NCBI RefSeq assembly: GCF_004151235.1
Contig: NZ_JUIV01000009.1
Location: forward strand, 112,552 to 176,551
DNA length: 64,000 nucleotides
DNA from: Flavobacterium anhuiense
GTDB lineage: Bacteria > Bacteroidota > Bacteroidia > Flavobacteriales > Flavobacteriaceae
Direction: 5' to 3'
Notes under the pieces: model-generated
Seen by the model: the letters and a program-made list of their open reading frames with translations, nothing else
What the model was told of the DNA's origin: nothing
Database searches by the model: none
Made by a program: the position numbers and the translations under genes
Shown: piece after piece, positions 18,483 to 28,430 of the stretch
How positions within the stretch are numbered: position 1 is the stretch's first letter
How the letters are laid out: each line of letters begins with the position of its first letter

Positions 18483-21185
18483 TTATAGTGATCCTAAATT
18501 CGTTTTTCCTAGTATAATTTTATCTGACAATCGTTCGTTTTCATCACTGCAGTCAAATAGACGTCCTGTTGGGTAAACATTGTCCAGACTGGTTAGTGAT
18601 TTAATAAAACTGATTAATTGCGGTTCTGGCTGTTCTTGATTCAAATCGGTTTTGGCGAATAAATAGTCTTTGTAGTTTTTTTCAAATTGAACGAGCTGGT
18701 TTTCTGCGGGGTCTTTCACATCTTTTTCCCGATATCCAATCCAACATACTTTTGCTAGAACATGAGCTGGCAATTCTTCCTTGATTATTTTTTCTATATA
18801 ATTTCTAAAATCGGTATTGGCAAATCGCAATGTATATCCTGGCAACACTACGCTCACGCGGTAGGAGTAAGGATCTACTGGTTCGCAATCGCCACACTCT
18901 TCGGCGCAGATCGGCATGAAAGTATCTGGATTTACTGTCGTCTGGTTTACATCTGGACGAAGCATCATGTGTTCTACCAAAAACATTCCTTCTTCGGTAA
19001 AATCTTCTTTCATGAATTGAATCAAATCCAGGATCGATTTTTCTAAATCTGCTAGATTATTATAGTATTCAAATCTTCGGGCAATAATGCGGTCTGGATT
19101 TTTCTTGTCATCAATTACTGGATTTATGATGTCATAAGAGTATTTTCCAGCGTCTGACTGCTGAATCAAAATATTATCGATAATAGTTAAGTCTTTTACT
19201 GTACCGTTTTTAAAAGCCTCTTTTATTTTATATTCTCGAGTCTGAATAATCTGTAATACAGCAAAATAAAGCTCTTTATTTGCAGCAGAAGTGTCAAAGT
19301 ATTCTGCTGTTGAAGAAAGTACAATTTCATTATTCTTGTCCACAATACGCCATCTATAAACCGATTGATTGTCTGTATCAATAAAATTGTACATCTGGAC
19401 AAACGAATTGGAAAGATTTCTGCGGCTGTAATCTTTAATACCAATAAGTCTCGAAATCCTTTTTTCTGCTCCCGAAACATTATTCGTATTCCATAAATTG
19501 GCAATAGTCTGTTTGTAATAATCAAAAGCATTACCACGCTCTTTGCTTACGACTTTATAATCTTTCAAAAAGTTTTCTTTGTCGCGCAATACGACCTGAT
19601 CTGTAGTATTGCCGTAAATGGTTTTATTGACAAAAACATATTCTGAAAAGTTTTCGGCGAAACGAGACAAGAGATGGTCTAAAATTTTATTTCTGCGTTC
19701 AATATTATTGTCCTGTTGGTCAAAAAGCAGTTCTGTAATGCTGTCGTCAGTGTAATTATCATATCCGTCAACAATGTCATTCGCGCCTTCAATATCTTTT
19801 ACGACTTGAGTAAAAAGAGTTCGGGTCAAATTTCCGCTTACCGAAAGCAATTCGCTTACCTGACCTAATTGCTTAAAATAACTCCCTAATATCTGATCAA
19901 AAAATAAAAGATATCCTTTTAATTGTTTTGCTTTGGATTTACGTTCAACAGATGCTCGGGTTGGAAGACCTACTTCGCCAATTCCATAAGTTTCAGGAAA
20001 ATCATTTTGTATGGTGGTATAAAAATCGGTGTTGAGGTATTCGCCATTTGGTATTTCTAATTCTTTATTCTGGCTGGCGTTGGTTGTAGCTTTGTCTTTT
20101 TCGGCTTTTATGGCATCTAAATAAATTTTTACTTGAGCCTGATTGATATTCAGAGGCAATAATCCTTTGTTGTAATTGAAAACACTTTTGACACAAATAA
20201 CTGGTTTTTGATAAGGCGCAAGGCAGATAAGCCATTTGTTTTCCAAGTCATCACCATTGCAGTTTCCTAAAGAAATATCTTTAATTAAGATTACATCTGG
20301 CACCGACATGATGATTCTCATGATATCTGAAAGACGCACTTCATTTCTCAAATCTGCGGTAAGCAATTCTTTGGTATCAATGAAACCATTCTCTAAAGAT
20401 GGACCATCAAAAATTTCCAAAGTCGAATATCCTTTGTCAATCATTTGTTTTAACGAATAAAAATTGACCGTTGTCGATAAGTAACTTTCAAGAGCATGAA
20501 GAACATTGGCATGAACCAATTCTTCATCGGCTTCGGTATTTACTTCAATATCTGCGCAGATTTTGATGGGATAATCTACTACTTTTTTGATATCGACAAG
20601 ATCTTCGCAAAGGTTTCTGTTGGCATGATACTGCTTTCTTATTTTTTCTTTAACAGCTTCTATTTCTGATGGTTTTGAACTTTCGAAATCTACATACAAA
20701 TCATATAAACCATTTAGCTCAAAAGATTTTCTTAGGTTATCTGGTAGATTATTATAATCCTTAACATCATAAGAAAGCTGATTTTTTTTGCAGTCTACAT
20801 AAACCTTTTTCTCGTGTTTGGCGAGCCAGCAATTTCTAACTCCTTTTATGTCTATAAATAGTTTTCGGTAATCATTTTGCGTAACAGGGCTAGAAGATAA
20901 TACCTCTGAGGCTTTAAAAAACTGCTTTGGAATGCCTTTATTGATGTCATCAGATGCTAGTATATTTTCTATAGGAAGATTAAGTCTCATGCCCAAATCT
21001 GAAATGGCATAAGAAAGCATTTCCAGCATTGTAATACCAGGATCATGCTCATTAAAATCGGTCCAGAATTTACTGCCAAAAGACTCGATGTATTCGATTC
21101 CTTTTTTTCTTAGATAAAAGAAATCCAAATCGTCCTCTGAAGATGATTTTTTAGGAATGGTGATATGTTGATTTAGTAGCGACAT
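18483..21185 (-). CDS. eCIS baseplate protein (Afp12/Pvc12-like)
   Basis: 900 residues. The N-terminal FWTDFNEHDPGITMLEMLSYAISDLGMRLNLPI (residues 40-72) is the hallmark of eCIS second baseplate (wedge) proteins. A central region with LFFDQILGSYFKQLGQVSELLSV and a C-terminal part with FLVEHMMLRP and ECGDCEP, YSYRVSVVLPGYTLRF follow, as in the AFP12 group. It forms the wedge with the baseplate J protein encoded immediately upstream; the two genes overlap by 13 bp. No signal peptide, consistent with cytoplasmic particle assembly. Confidence 0.85.
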   Translation of the reverse strand: MSLLNQHITIPKKSSSEDDLDFFYLRKKGIEYIESFGSKFWTDFNEHDPGITMLEMLSYAISDLGMRLNLPIENILASDDINKGIPKQFFKASEVLSSSPVTQNDYRKLFIDIKGVRNCWLAKHEKKVYVDCKKNQLSYDVKDYNNLPDNLRKSFELNGLYDLYVDFESSKPSEIEAVKEKIRKQYHANRNLCEDLVDIKKVVDYPIKICADIEVNTEADEELVHANVLHALESYLSTTVNFYSLKQMIDKGYSTLEIFDGPSLENGFIDTKELLTADLRNEVRLSDIMRIIMSVPDVILIKDISLGNCNGDDLENKWLICLAPYQKPVICVKSVFNYNKGLLPLNINQAQVKIYLDAIKAEKDKATTNASQNKELEIPNGEYLNTDFYTTIQNDFPETYGIGEVGLPTRASVERKSKAKQLKGYLLFFDQILGSYFKQLGQVSELLSVSGNLTRTLFTQVVKDIEGANDIVDGYDNYTDDSITELLFDQQDNNIERRNKILDHLLSRFAENFSEYVFVNKTIYGNTTDQVVLRDKENFLKDYKVVSKERGNAFDYYKQTIANLWNTNNVSGAEKRISRLIGIKDYSRRNLSNSFVQMYNFIDTDNQSVYRWRIVDKNNEIVLSSTAEYFDTSAANKELYFAVLQIIQTREYKIKEAFKNGTVKDLTIIDNILIQQSDAGKYSYDIINPVIDDKKNPDRIIARRFEYYNNLADLEKSILDLIQFMKEDFTEEGMFLVEHMMLRPDVNQTTVNPDTFMPICAEECGDCEPVDPYSYRVSVVLPGYTLRFANTDFRNYIEKIIKEELPAHVLAKVCWIGYREKDVKDPAENQLVQFEKNYKDYLFAKTDLNQEQPEPQLISFIKSLTSLDNVYPTGRLFDCSDENERLSDKIILGKTNLGSL

Positions 21186-24100
21186 TTTTCAGGTTCTTCG
21201 TGGGTTGTTGGTTTACAGGTTATGATGTTGGTGCTGACAATATGGTTTTTAACAGAGACTAAAATGTTTTTTGGACTTGATGGAGACAAAGTGGTTTGAA
21301 AGTCCAAAAGAGGAACATTGGCTTCATTATTTTCTGTGTCTTCTAATGGCTGAGGATTATCCTTATTTGTTTTTTTGTCAATGTATATCGCCATTTCCAG
21401 AGTAGATAAAAAATCTACGTAATATAAATTTTCGATGTATTCTATAACAATGCTTCGTTGCAGCTCAACTCCAAATATGATTTGTTTTGAAGTGTCAAAT
21501 GCCCAAGGCGATAAAAATTTAATAAGATCTTCGTTGAGCTGTTTTTTATAGAAATTCTCATCGTATTCTGGATAAAATTTCACACCTAATTTGATTATAA
21601 CCTTTTCATAATCAGGGTTAATTACTTTTGCAGACACTAACATGGAGTTTTTGGAGTTAATAAAGCTCTCAATGCTGTTTAATGTGGCTGTACTAACTCT
21701 TGGCTCATAAATATCGAATACATTTTTGTCTACGATATCTGGAATTACGACTAGCGTTACTTTTCCTGGAGATAAAAACGAGGTTTCTGTGCCCGAAATA
21801 AAAGTATGGTTAAGGCATTTTACTCTAAAAACACTTGGAAATTCCTGTAAAATAAGATGCTCATAATCCCAAAGTGTTATCGCTCTGTTTTTGTGGCGCA
21901 AACGTTCGCTTACACGCAGATAATAGGAAGCATCAGACTCTAATGGTTTTCCATCAAACGAATTAAAAGGCTGTTCAACGCTTTTAATCTGCGGAACTCT
22001 AGTAATTAATTTAGATATTGTTTTAGCAGGTAATGTGCTGTCTAAATGGGCTAGATTGTTGTTATTATCAAAAAACTGGGCGGTAACAACTCTAGTTTTT
22101 ACATCGATAACTTTGCAAACAGCATCATAGGCTTTGTGCATTTTTGCTTTTATCCAAATAGTATTGGCTGGAAACAGCGTATTGTCATTAGTCGCCTGTT
22201 TTGGAATGCCAAATTTTACGATACCAGATTTTAAGAAGTTATCTATGCCATTTGCTAAAATATCCTTATCAAGATTTTTCCAATAATTATCGCACAATAT
22301 GTACCATTCTACTTTTTGTTTTCCTGTAAAAGTGGGTACTTTGGTGTTTTCGCTTCCTTCTAATATTTGAAATAATAATGAAATCTGTTGTAATATTTCG
22401 GCATCTTGAAGACCTATGTAAAATTCGCCTCCATTGCAATAATCAGGAACCAGACAATTGGTAATTGGAGTGGAAGGATCCAAAATTTCATTATTGATGG
22501 CTTGCTGTTTCAAATATGAATGTTCTTCCTGTTGACCAAAAGGAGCTTCATGAAATAGTTTTATTCGATTAGATTCGTACGCAGAAACGGCAAAGTCAAT
22601 AGTTTCCTCAGCAGAATAATCCAGACTTATGCTTTCTACAACAGGGGTGTAAGGTTGATTTGGAATAGGCGTTGTTGGCTCTTTCTCCACATTCATTATC
22701 GCCAAAGTGTATATTTTTGGAAATAACGAATGCAAAAATGACTGATTTAGGGTCAATCGAATGGGACCGCTTTTACCAAGTTCATAGTTTCCTTTTACAT
22801 TGATATTCGATTCGAATGCATTATCTTTCTCATCATCAGCGTCAAATAAATTGACTTTTTTATCTTGTTCGTTCCAAACTTCTTTGTTTAAAACTGATAA
22901 GGTTGCCTTAAAATAATCTTCTACAACAATTCCACCGTCTGGGTCTATTTCAGGCGCGTGGGGTGTTTCTTCAACAGCTTCAATTGTATCATTAATTTCT
23001 ACGACAGGAGCTTTTATTTCCGAATTGTTTTTTTTTGCAATTCCATCTTCTGGCTGGTTGGCATTCATCATTTTTTTAACGCTATCCTTGATGAAAATGG
23101 CATCAATAAAACTTTGTTTGCTTATGGTTTCAAGGAAACTATTTTTGTAAGCAGCATAATGAGTTACAAACGATAAAGGAGTATTTTTCCACTTTATGTT
23201 AATATACGCGTCAGTCCATTTTTTAGAAAAAATCTCAGGATAGTTGATTATAAATGAACTATTTTTTTCGGGTTGAGTTGTAAAAGGGAAAAAAGGTTTT
23301 GCAGCATTAAGCAGACCGGTGTCGCTTTCTAATACTAAAGATTTTACATCCTTAACCTCAACTTTTACTTTAACACTAGTTATAGGTTTTGTAACAAGAC
23401 TTCTAAAAAGAGTATGACCTTTTGGATCTTCTGTATTAATTAAAAATCGAATTATAGGCAGTTCTGTAGAGAAAAATTCCCCCAAAACTTTCTGATCATA
23501 GTTAACAATTGCAGGATTGTCTTTTGATATTTGAAAAACCAGTTTTAATTGGTTGCTGCTAATGCTGGAAGATAAATTTGCAGTTTTAAAATCAAGGCTA
23601 TCGCTAAGTTTAAAACCGCCAACCCATCCTTTTTTTCCGCTATATAGAATGCTGATATTATCCAAAAGATCATCAGCATTTAGCGGATGATGAAAAGCCA
23701 AAGCCTCATCAAAAGCAATTGTAATGTCAATGTTTCTGTCGCCTTCTTTAAGATTAAATAATTCTGAAGCTATTGCAAAACCCAATTTGGCATCGTCTAA
23801 TTCTGGATATTTTTCTTCATTGGAAGTATATCCAAAAGGAAACCAGTAAGGAGAATCTTCTTTTAAAGGTTCGCCTTTTCCGTCTAGAGAATTGGCAATT
23901 TCGCTGTATTTTATTTCGCCTCGATCAACGTCATTATATACACTTTTTAAATATGCTATATTGGCTTTGTTAGCAATAAACTCTTCTGTGGTTTTATAGA
24001 TTAATTTTTTGCCATCGGGATCTTTTCCTGCGTCAAGTTCTGTGTTTACGGCAATTTTTTCTTCAGCGACTTTTTTTGCCAGTTCAAAAATGATATTGAC

Positions 24101-24592
24101 TTTATCTGCTTTTGCAGGCAGTTTCTCAATTTGAAGTATGTCTTTGTAGAAGAAATCTAAATGCTTCTTGGTAATGAGATTAAGTTTGTTTTGGGATAAT
24201 TCCAATAATTTCAAGAAGCACACAAACAAGGTTAGGTGAGGTGTAAGGTCTTGATTTATTTGGGCAGTCGATAATGTTTTGGTGATTTTTTCTTTTAAAA
24301 CGGCATATTGGCTTTCCGTTCTTTTCGGGATGATGCCATTTGGAAGATTTTCTTGTGAGAAGCCAAAATAATTAAAAAACTCCTGCCAATTTCCTTCTGG
24401 TTTTGTATCGTTATTTATGTCGAAAAAGTTGACCTCTTTGGCTAAATTATAAGCAAATAACAGCCAGTCTTCAATAGTAAAATCATGAAGTTTCAGGTTG
24501 CTTGGCTCTAGTGCGTCACTAAAGCGTTCTTCCTGATTAACTCCATTTCTTTTAAAAATAACATTGTCTATTTGGCTGCCGTTAGTGCTCAT
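21173..24592 (-). CDS. eCIS baseplate J-like wedge protein (Afp11/Pvc11-like)
   Basis: 1139 residues. The C-terminal region (RVSERLRHKNRAITLWDYEHLILQEF, then SPGKVTLVVIPD and SIESFINSKNSMLVSAKVINPDYEKV) is the gpJ/gp6-type baseplate fold. The N-terminal region (KLHDFTIEDWLLFAYNLAKEVNFF) is typical of Bacteroidota eCIS versions. A low-complexity acidic loop near residues 520-560 interrupts the middle. In particles this protein forms the wedge ring linking spike and sheath. It starts 13 bp after the gp25 gene and overlaps the Afp12-like gene, so stoichiometry may be coupled. Confidence 0.87.
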   Translation of the reverse strand: MSTNGSQIDNVIFKRNGVNQEERFSDALEPSNLKLHDFTIEDWLLFAYNLAKEVNFFDINNDTKPEGNWQEFFNYFGFSQENLPNGIIPKRTESQYAVLKEKITKTLSTAQINQDLTPHLTLFVCFLKLLELSQNKLNLITKKHLDFFYKDILQIEKLPAKADKVNIIFELAKKVAEEKIAVNTELDAGKDPDGKKLIYKTTEEFIANKANIAYLKSVYNDVDRGEIKYSEIANSLDGKGEPLKEDSPYWFPFGYTSNEEKYPELDDAKLGFAIASELFNLKEGDRNIDITIAFDEALAFHHPLNADDLLDNISILYSGKKGWVGGFKLSDSLDFKTANLSSSISSNQLKLVFQISKDNPAIVNYDQKVLGEFFSTELPIIRFLINTEDPKGHTLFRSLVTKPITSVKVKVEVKDVKSLVLESDTGLLNAAKPFFPFTTQPEKNSSFIINYPEIFSKKWTDAYINIKWKNTPLSFVTHYAAYKNSFLETISKQSFIDAIFIKDSVKKMMNANQPEDGIAKKNNSEIKAPVVEINDTIEAVEETPHAPEIDPDGGIVVEDYFKATLSVLNKEVWNEQDKKVNLFDADDEKDNAFESNINVKGNYELGKSGPIRLTLNQSFLHSLFPKIYTLAIMNVEKEPTTPIPNQPYTPVVESISLDYSAEETIDFAVSAYESNRIKLFHEAPFGQQEEHSYLKQQAINNEILDPSTPITNCLVPDYCNGGEFYIGLQDAEILQQISLLFQILEGSENTKVPTFTGKQKVEWYILCDNYWKNLDKDILANGIDNFLKSGIVKFGIPKQATNDNTLFPANTIWIKAKMHKAYDAVCKVIDVKTRVVTAQFFDNNNNLAHLDSTLPAKTISKLITRVPQIKSVEQPFNSFDGKPLESDASYYLRVSERLRHKNRAITLWDYEHLILQEFPSVFRVKCLNHTFISGTETSFLSPGKVTLVVIPDIVDKNVFDIYEPRVSTATLNSIESFINSKNSMLVSAKVINPDYEKVIIKLGVKFYPEYDENFYKKQLNEDLIKFLSPWAFDTSKQIIFGVELQRSIVIEYIENLYYVDFLSTLEMAIYIDKKTNKDNPQPLEDTENNEANVPLLDFQTTLSPSSPKNILVSVKNHIVSTNIITCKPTTHEEPEKCRY

Positions 24593-24605
24593 AGCTTATA
24601 AACTT

Positions 24606-25016
24606 TTAAACATTAGTGCCTTCTTCTTTGTAAAAAGGATAAACAAGATTGCTTCTTGAGTTTGTACTTCTTATTTTGTAATCAATTATGACTAATAATT
24701 CTCCTTCTAAATCATCACTTTGCGTGATATCGATTTTTTCAACATCAATTCGCGGTTCGTAATATAAAATCGCCGTTTTTATAAGTTCTGAAACATAAGT
24801 TTTGAGTGTTCTGTCTAATGTTTCAAAAAGCAGTTCATCCATGTTACAACCGTATCTGGGAAGCATAATGCGCTCGCCGATTTTGGTAGAAAGCAGTATT
24901 TCTAGACTGCTTTTGATATCTGCTTCGTCAGATGTCATTACGACTGCTTTATTGTTCTTTTTGAACTCTGGCGGAAAACTCCATCCCGTTCCTAAAAAAG
25001 CTTCTTTATTTTCCAT
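24606..25016 (-). CDS. gp25/GPW-like baseplate protein (Afp9/Pvc9-like)
   Basis: 136 residues from the ATG at 25016. LGTGWSFPPEFKK, SDEADIKSSLEILLSTKIGERIMLPRYGCNMDELLFE and DDLEGELLVIIDYKIRSTNSRSNLVYPFY are the gp25-like lysozyme-fold baseplate signature; EEDIKQSIxIILxTxxGER is the conserved core. It connects the inner baseplate to the sheath. A longer frame begins at 25043, but that start lies inside the PAAR gene; the chosen ATG is 2 bp after the PAAR stop, and its sequence MENKEAFLG fits family starts. Translation is likely coupled to PAAR. Confidence 0.9.
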   Translation of the reverse strand: MENKEAFLGTGWSFPPEFKKNNKAVVMTSDEADIKSSLEILLSTKIGERIMLPRYGCNMDELLFETLDRTLKTYVSELIKTAILYYEPRIDVEKIDITQSDDLEGELLVIIDYKIRSTNSRSNLVYPFYKEEGTNV

Positions 25017-25018
25017 AA

Positions 25019-25309
25019 TCAGCCTATTAAAACAGTTGCACATCCCAATACAATTGTTCCGCCATGCGCAGTTGAATCTCCCATTCTTGCGGCTGGTTTT
25101 CCTCCAATCAGCACTGTGCTTGAACCAGCTATAATACTATCTGGTGGTCCTGTGCAAACAATCATATCTCCTAAACAAGCTGCAGGTTGACCGCCTATTA
25201 ATACTGTAGGCGAACCTGGAGGTAATATTGGTCCTCCGACATGAGGCACAGTTCCCGTTACCATTGGGCAAACATGCATGTCGTTAATTCTTGCGGCTGG
25301 TGCTCCCAT
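25019..25309 (-). CDS. PAAR-repeat spike tip protein (Afp10/Pvc10-like)
   Basis: 96 residues, with three PAAR-like turns: MGAPAARINDMHVCP, VLIGGQPAACLGDMIVC and VLIGGKPAARMGDSTAHGG. His/Cys residues suit the metal-binding tip of the family. PAAR proteins cap the VgrG-like spike and sharpen the tube tip. It has no C-terminal extension, so it is not a fused effector. It lies 63 bp after the VgrG-like gene and 2 bp before the gp25 start. Confidence 0.93.
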   Translation of the reverse strand: MGAPAARINDMHVCPMVTGTVPHVGGPILPPGSPTVLIGGQPAACLGDMIVCTGPPDSIIAGSSTVLIGGKPAARMGDSTAHGGTIVLGCATVLIG

Positions 25310-25372
25310 AACTACTATTTTTTATAGTTAACCTTTTGTTTAAGTTTTTGGTAATATAGTTCAGATAATGAG

Positions 25373-27118
25373 TTAGTTAATCTGAACAATGCTGCCTTTT
25401 ACAATCGCTACTGCAGCCGATGACATTTCTGCTCCAGCATTTCCTTCGGCTTTAAATTGGGCAGTTGCTTTTAAGTTTACATTGGTGCCTTCAATTTTTA
25501 CATCTCCTGTTGCTTTTATTGAAATATCGCCTGCGCTTTCCATTTTTATTCCTGCGCTGTCAATTGTAATCACATTTGAATTTTCGTCTTCAACCACTAT
25601 AGATCCTTTGTCTTCATCTAGCGTTATTTTTTTTCCTGCCGGAGTTTCAATAGCTATTGATTTTTTCTCATCGTCAAAGAGCACTTTCATTTCACTTCTT
25701 GTAAAAATCCCTTTTTGATGGTTATCGTCTGATGCTTTTAGCGGAGCAGGTTTTGCACTGCTGTGGAGCATTCCTAAAACAATAGCATCATTGGGATCTT
25801 CATTGATGAAGCCAATAATCACCTCGTCTTCAATTTCTGGCCTAAAAAATGTGCCTCTGTTGTCACCTGCGTCTAATGCTGCGACTCTGCACCAAATGCC
25901 CTGTTCTTCGTTATTGATGATTGGGATTTTGACCAAAATTCTGTCCTCGCCATCAGGATCGTCTTGAAGCTGTGTTACAATACCAATATGAAGTCCTTTT
26001 ATGGACGGAATTATTCCAGAAGCCGATGGCGTATTGACATCATACGTTTCAGAAAACCATTCAGGATTTAATCCAAACTGCACATTTACAGTCCAGTTAC
26101 CATTTGCTATTTCATGGAAAACTCCAGTAACGTATGCTTTGCCATTAAAGCGGTCTCCAACACCTTCAAGTGTGATAATGGTATTGGGTTTTACAGCAGG
26201 AATACCTTGAAATTTAACTCTTCCGCGAACTTTTGACAGCTGTTGAAATAATAATTTAGCATCAGCCCAATCTTGCAATTCGGTATCGGTAACATGACCG
26301 CCGTGACGCAATTCTAGATTTTCAAGCTTTACGATATCGGATAAATCCGAAGCAGATAAATTTCCGTTTAGACTTACACTCGGATCTTTAGCTTCAATTT
26401 CTAATAATTCCTGATTGGATGCATTCCAGCTGTAAGATGAAACTTTAGCAAACTGATTTCGAGCATCAATTTCGGCATCAAAATCGAGCATTGTGGCGCC
26501 AAAAGCAACTGTTTCAACTGATTCTGAAGCCAAATCGGGTTTTTTTACCGAGATTTTGCCATTTTCAACAAAACATAATTTTCCATTAGTCTGTGCACGT
26601 GAGACAATAAAATCCCAGTCAGAAGTATTGTACTGCACTAACTCTTTGTGGCTATAATTTGTACTTTCTACATCTTTTTGCAAGCCGTAAGTGCCAATAA
26701 TATCTTCAAAAGCATCACTGTCTTTTACATCATAAAAATATTTGCTCTTTCTGCCGATAGTCAATTTTACGGCTTCGTCTTTGCATTCTACAATCAACAA
26801 GGACGAATTGTCTTTTATTTTTATAGAATGTTTTACCACGATTCCTTTGTAAATAGTTTCTTCGTCACTGTGATAACCTGCTTTTATTTCTATCTTTTTA
26901 CCCGGAATGAGCAAATCTTCATTACTTAATTTAAAATCTCTAGAAGCAGCATCTCCATCAGTCAAAATAATCTGCGCCATAGGTATCCTGTTCACCTCAT
27001 TATGAACTACAATGCTCATTATCTGGTAAACACCAGACAGCTCAGTTCCCTCAATGAGCAATTTGTGCGTTACTAAATCGGCACTTTTACTGGTTTGTAT
27101 GACGTCGCTATTGTTCAT
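25373..27118 (-). CDS. VgrG-like spike protein (Afp8/Pvc8-like)
   Basis: 581 residues. The N-terminal half (LLIEGTELSGVYQIMSIVVHNEVNRIPMAQIILTDGDAASRDFKLS) is the phage gpD/gp27-like hub. About 370-460 is a gp5-like OB domain (GLHIGIVTQLQDDPDGEDRILVKIP, GTFFRPEIEDEVIIGF, DAIVLGMLHSSAKPAP). The C-terminus is a short beta-helix spike (GSIVVEDENSNVITIDSAGIKMES, ATGDVKIEGTN). No effector domain is fused. It starts 0 bp after the LysM gene stop. It trimerises to form the spike that PAAR caps. Confidence 0.92.
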   Translation of the reverse strand: MNNSDVIQTSKSADLVTHKLLIEGTELSGVYQIMSIVVHNEVNRIPMAQIILTDGDAASRDFKLSNEDLLIPGKKIEIKAGYHSDEETIYKGIVVKHSIKIKDNSSLLIVECKDEAVKLTIGRKSKYFYDVKDSDAFEDIIGTYGLQKDVESTNYSHKELVQYNTSDWDFIVSRAQTNGKLCFVENGKISVKKPDLASESVETVAFGATMLDFDAEIDARNQFAKVSSYSWNASNQELLEIEAKDPSVSLNGNLSASDLSDIVKLENLELRHGGHVTDTELQDWADAKLLFQQLSKVRGRVKFQGIPAVKPNTIITLEGVGDRFNGKAYVTGVFHEIANGNWTVNVQFGLNPEWFSETYDVNTPSASGIIPSIKGLHIGIVTQLQDDPDGEDRILVKIPIINNEEQGIWCRVAALDAGDNRGTFFRPEIEDEVIIGFINEDPNDAIVLGMLHSSAKPAPLKASDDNHQKGIFTRSEMKVLFDDEKKSIAIETPAGKKITLDEDKGSIVVEDENSNVITIDSAGIKMESAGDISIKATGDVKIEGTNVNLKATAQFKAEGNAGAEMSSAAVAIVKGSIVQIN

Positions 27119-27832
27119 CTACTGTTGTTTTTGTAGTGGAGGGAAAAATATTTTTTGACCAATTTTTAATTTTCTGAAATTGATAAGCTTGTTGGCTCTT
27201 GCTACTTCGAGATAATATTTTGAATCGCCGTAGATTTTAAAAGACATTAGCGGAAGCGTATCTCCCGCTTTTACAGTTCTAGTGTGTGTTAAATCAGGAG
27301 ATTGATTGTTCTGCTGTTTGGCTCTTAACTCATCTTCCACAACTCCTTTGAATTTTCCTTTTGCAATAGCTCTAATTGGCGTTCCGTCTGGCCTGAAAAG
27401 TTTGTATTCAATGGTCATTTCGGTGAGAGATCCTTTAAACAGCAGGCTTCCCCAAGCAATTTTTAAATAATTTGGCTTATGTTCTGTACCGTTATATTCT
27501 AAAATTACTTTTCTAAAATGCTCAATGTCTTCAATAACACCATTTTCAGTGCTTTCTTTGCCGGCAATAACTCCAGTTCGATCAAAAACAAAATCCAATT
27601 CTAATTCCTCTGGAGCAATCGCTGTAAACCTTGGTGCAGGACTGCTCGTTCCAGCGGCTCGAGTTGTATCTTGCTCGATTTTGTAATGAAAAGTATATTT
27701 CTCGGGATTCATCAAAGTAACGAACTCTTCAATATCCGAAATGGGACTATTGAATTGTGGATCGCTATAGGCAATAATCTTCAGTTTTTTTAATTCACCA
27801 GTTGTCATATCAGCGTTCTTTTTTTCGTTCAA
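27119..27832 (-). CDS. LysM-containing spike or tube-hub protein (Afp7/Pvc7-like)
   Basis: 237 residues. The first 180 residues are the eCIS hub-associated fold (LKKLKIIAYSD, EEFVTLMNPEKYTFHYKIEQD, PEELELDFVFDRTGVI, YNGTEHKPNYLKIAWGSLLFKGSLTEM). A LysM domain ends the protein, about 188-237 (HTRTVKAGDTLPLMSFKIYGDSKYYLEVARAN ... LKIGQKIFFPPL). In related particles this protein bridges tube and baseplate. It overlaps the small DUF5908 gene by 23 bp and is immediately followed by the VgrG-like gene. Confidence 0.9.
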   Translation of the reverse strand: MNEKKNADMTTGELKKLKIIAYSDPQFNSPISDIEEFVTLMNPEKYTFHYKIEQDTTRAAGTSSPAPRFTAIAPEELELDFVFDRTGVIAGKESTENGVIEDIEHFRKVILEYNGTEHKPNYLKIAWGSLLFKGSLTEMTIEYKLFRPDGTPIRAIAKGKFKGVVEDELRAKQQNNQSPDLTHTRTVKAGDTLPLMSFKIYGDSKYYLEVARANKLINFRKLKIGQKIFFPPLQKQQ

Positions 27833-27974
27833 TGATCTTCATTACTTGCTCGACACATTCAGCTACATTATCTTTTTCTGAAGAAGAAGAGGATGATGAA
27901 GCTGGTTTTGCACCCGAACTTGGACTTTCGTTCACATTTATTTTAATGTGAAGCTCTTTGATTTCAATTGGCAT
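27810..27974 (-). CDS. Small DUF5908-type eCIS protein (Afp6/Pvc6 position)
   Basis: 54 residues, MPIEIKELHIKINVNES followed by a Ser-rich linker (SSSSSSS) and a charged helix (VAECVEQVMKIIERKKER). The MPIEIKELHIK start is typical of DUF5908 proteins in eCIS loci. An in-frame ATG at 28037 would add 21 hydrophobic residues, but it lies inside the upstream tube gene. The ATG at 27974 is 7 bp after that gene's stop and restores the family start, so it was chosen. Role unknown; the position between tube initiator and LysM protein is conserved. Confidence 0.8.
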   Translation of the reverse strand: MPIEIKELHIKINVNESPSSGAKPASSSSSSSEKDNVAECVEQVMKIIERKKER

Positions 27975-27981
27975 CGCTATA

Positions 27982-28428
27982 TTATTTTTTATGAAGGGTG
28001 AAATGATTATAAGCAAGCTCAAAGCTTTCAACAACAATTTTGCTTTCTAAAGCACTGAAATCTTCAACAGCCCATTTTACTGGATAAGCATGTACCACTT
28101 TCCAATGCATTAACGGTTCGTGATCTTGATTCAAGAGTTTTACGGTTAAATCAACGGGCTTAAATTCGAAGTTTTCAATTGCTTTTCTGCACCATTCAAT
28201 TACATCAGAATCAATAAGAATTCCTCTTTTTAAAACCAAATTAGGATATTTGGTTTTTACAGGAAGTTTGTGTTTGAATCTGTTTTCTCCACCCTCAACA
28301 AATTCTTCTGTCTCAAGATCTACAGAAAGCCCTGATACCGACTGAAATTGATGGTCTTTTTCTTTTGTGCCTAGTTGGTCAAATTCAACCAGAAAATGAA
28401 AACCTACGGGTGGATAATAATTAGCCAT
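27982..28428 (-). CDS. Inner tube protein 2, tube initiator (Afp5/Pvc5-like)
   Basis: 148 residues of the gp19-like tube fold: YYPPVGFHFLVEFDQLGTKEKDHQFQSVSGLSVDLETEEFVEGGEN, NLVLKRGILIDSDVIEWCRKAIENFEF, VTLKLLNQDHEPLMHWKVVHAYPVKWAVEDFSALESKIVVESFELAYNHF. It is a diverged paralogue of the main tube protein encoded 2 bp upstream, with the same length and strand order. The second tube copy in eCIS usually forms the ring joining tube and spike. Assignment as initiator is from order and divergence, not proof. Confidence 0.88.
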   Translation of the reverse strand: MANYYPPVGFHFLVEFDQLGTKEKDHQFQSVSGLSVDLETEEFVEGGENRFKHKLPVKTKYPNLVLKRGILIDSDVIEWCRKAIENFEFKPVDLTVKLLNQDHEPLMHWKVVHAYPVKWAVEDFSALESKIVVESFELAYNHFTLHKK

Positions 28429-28430
28429 GA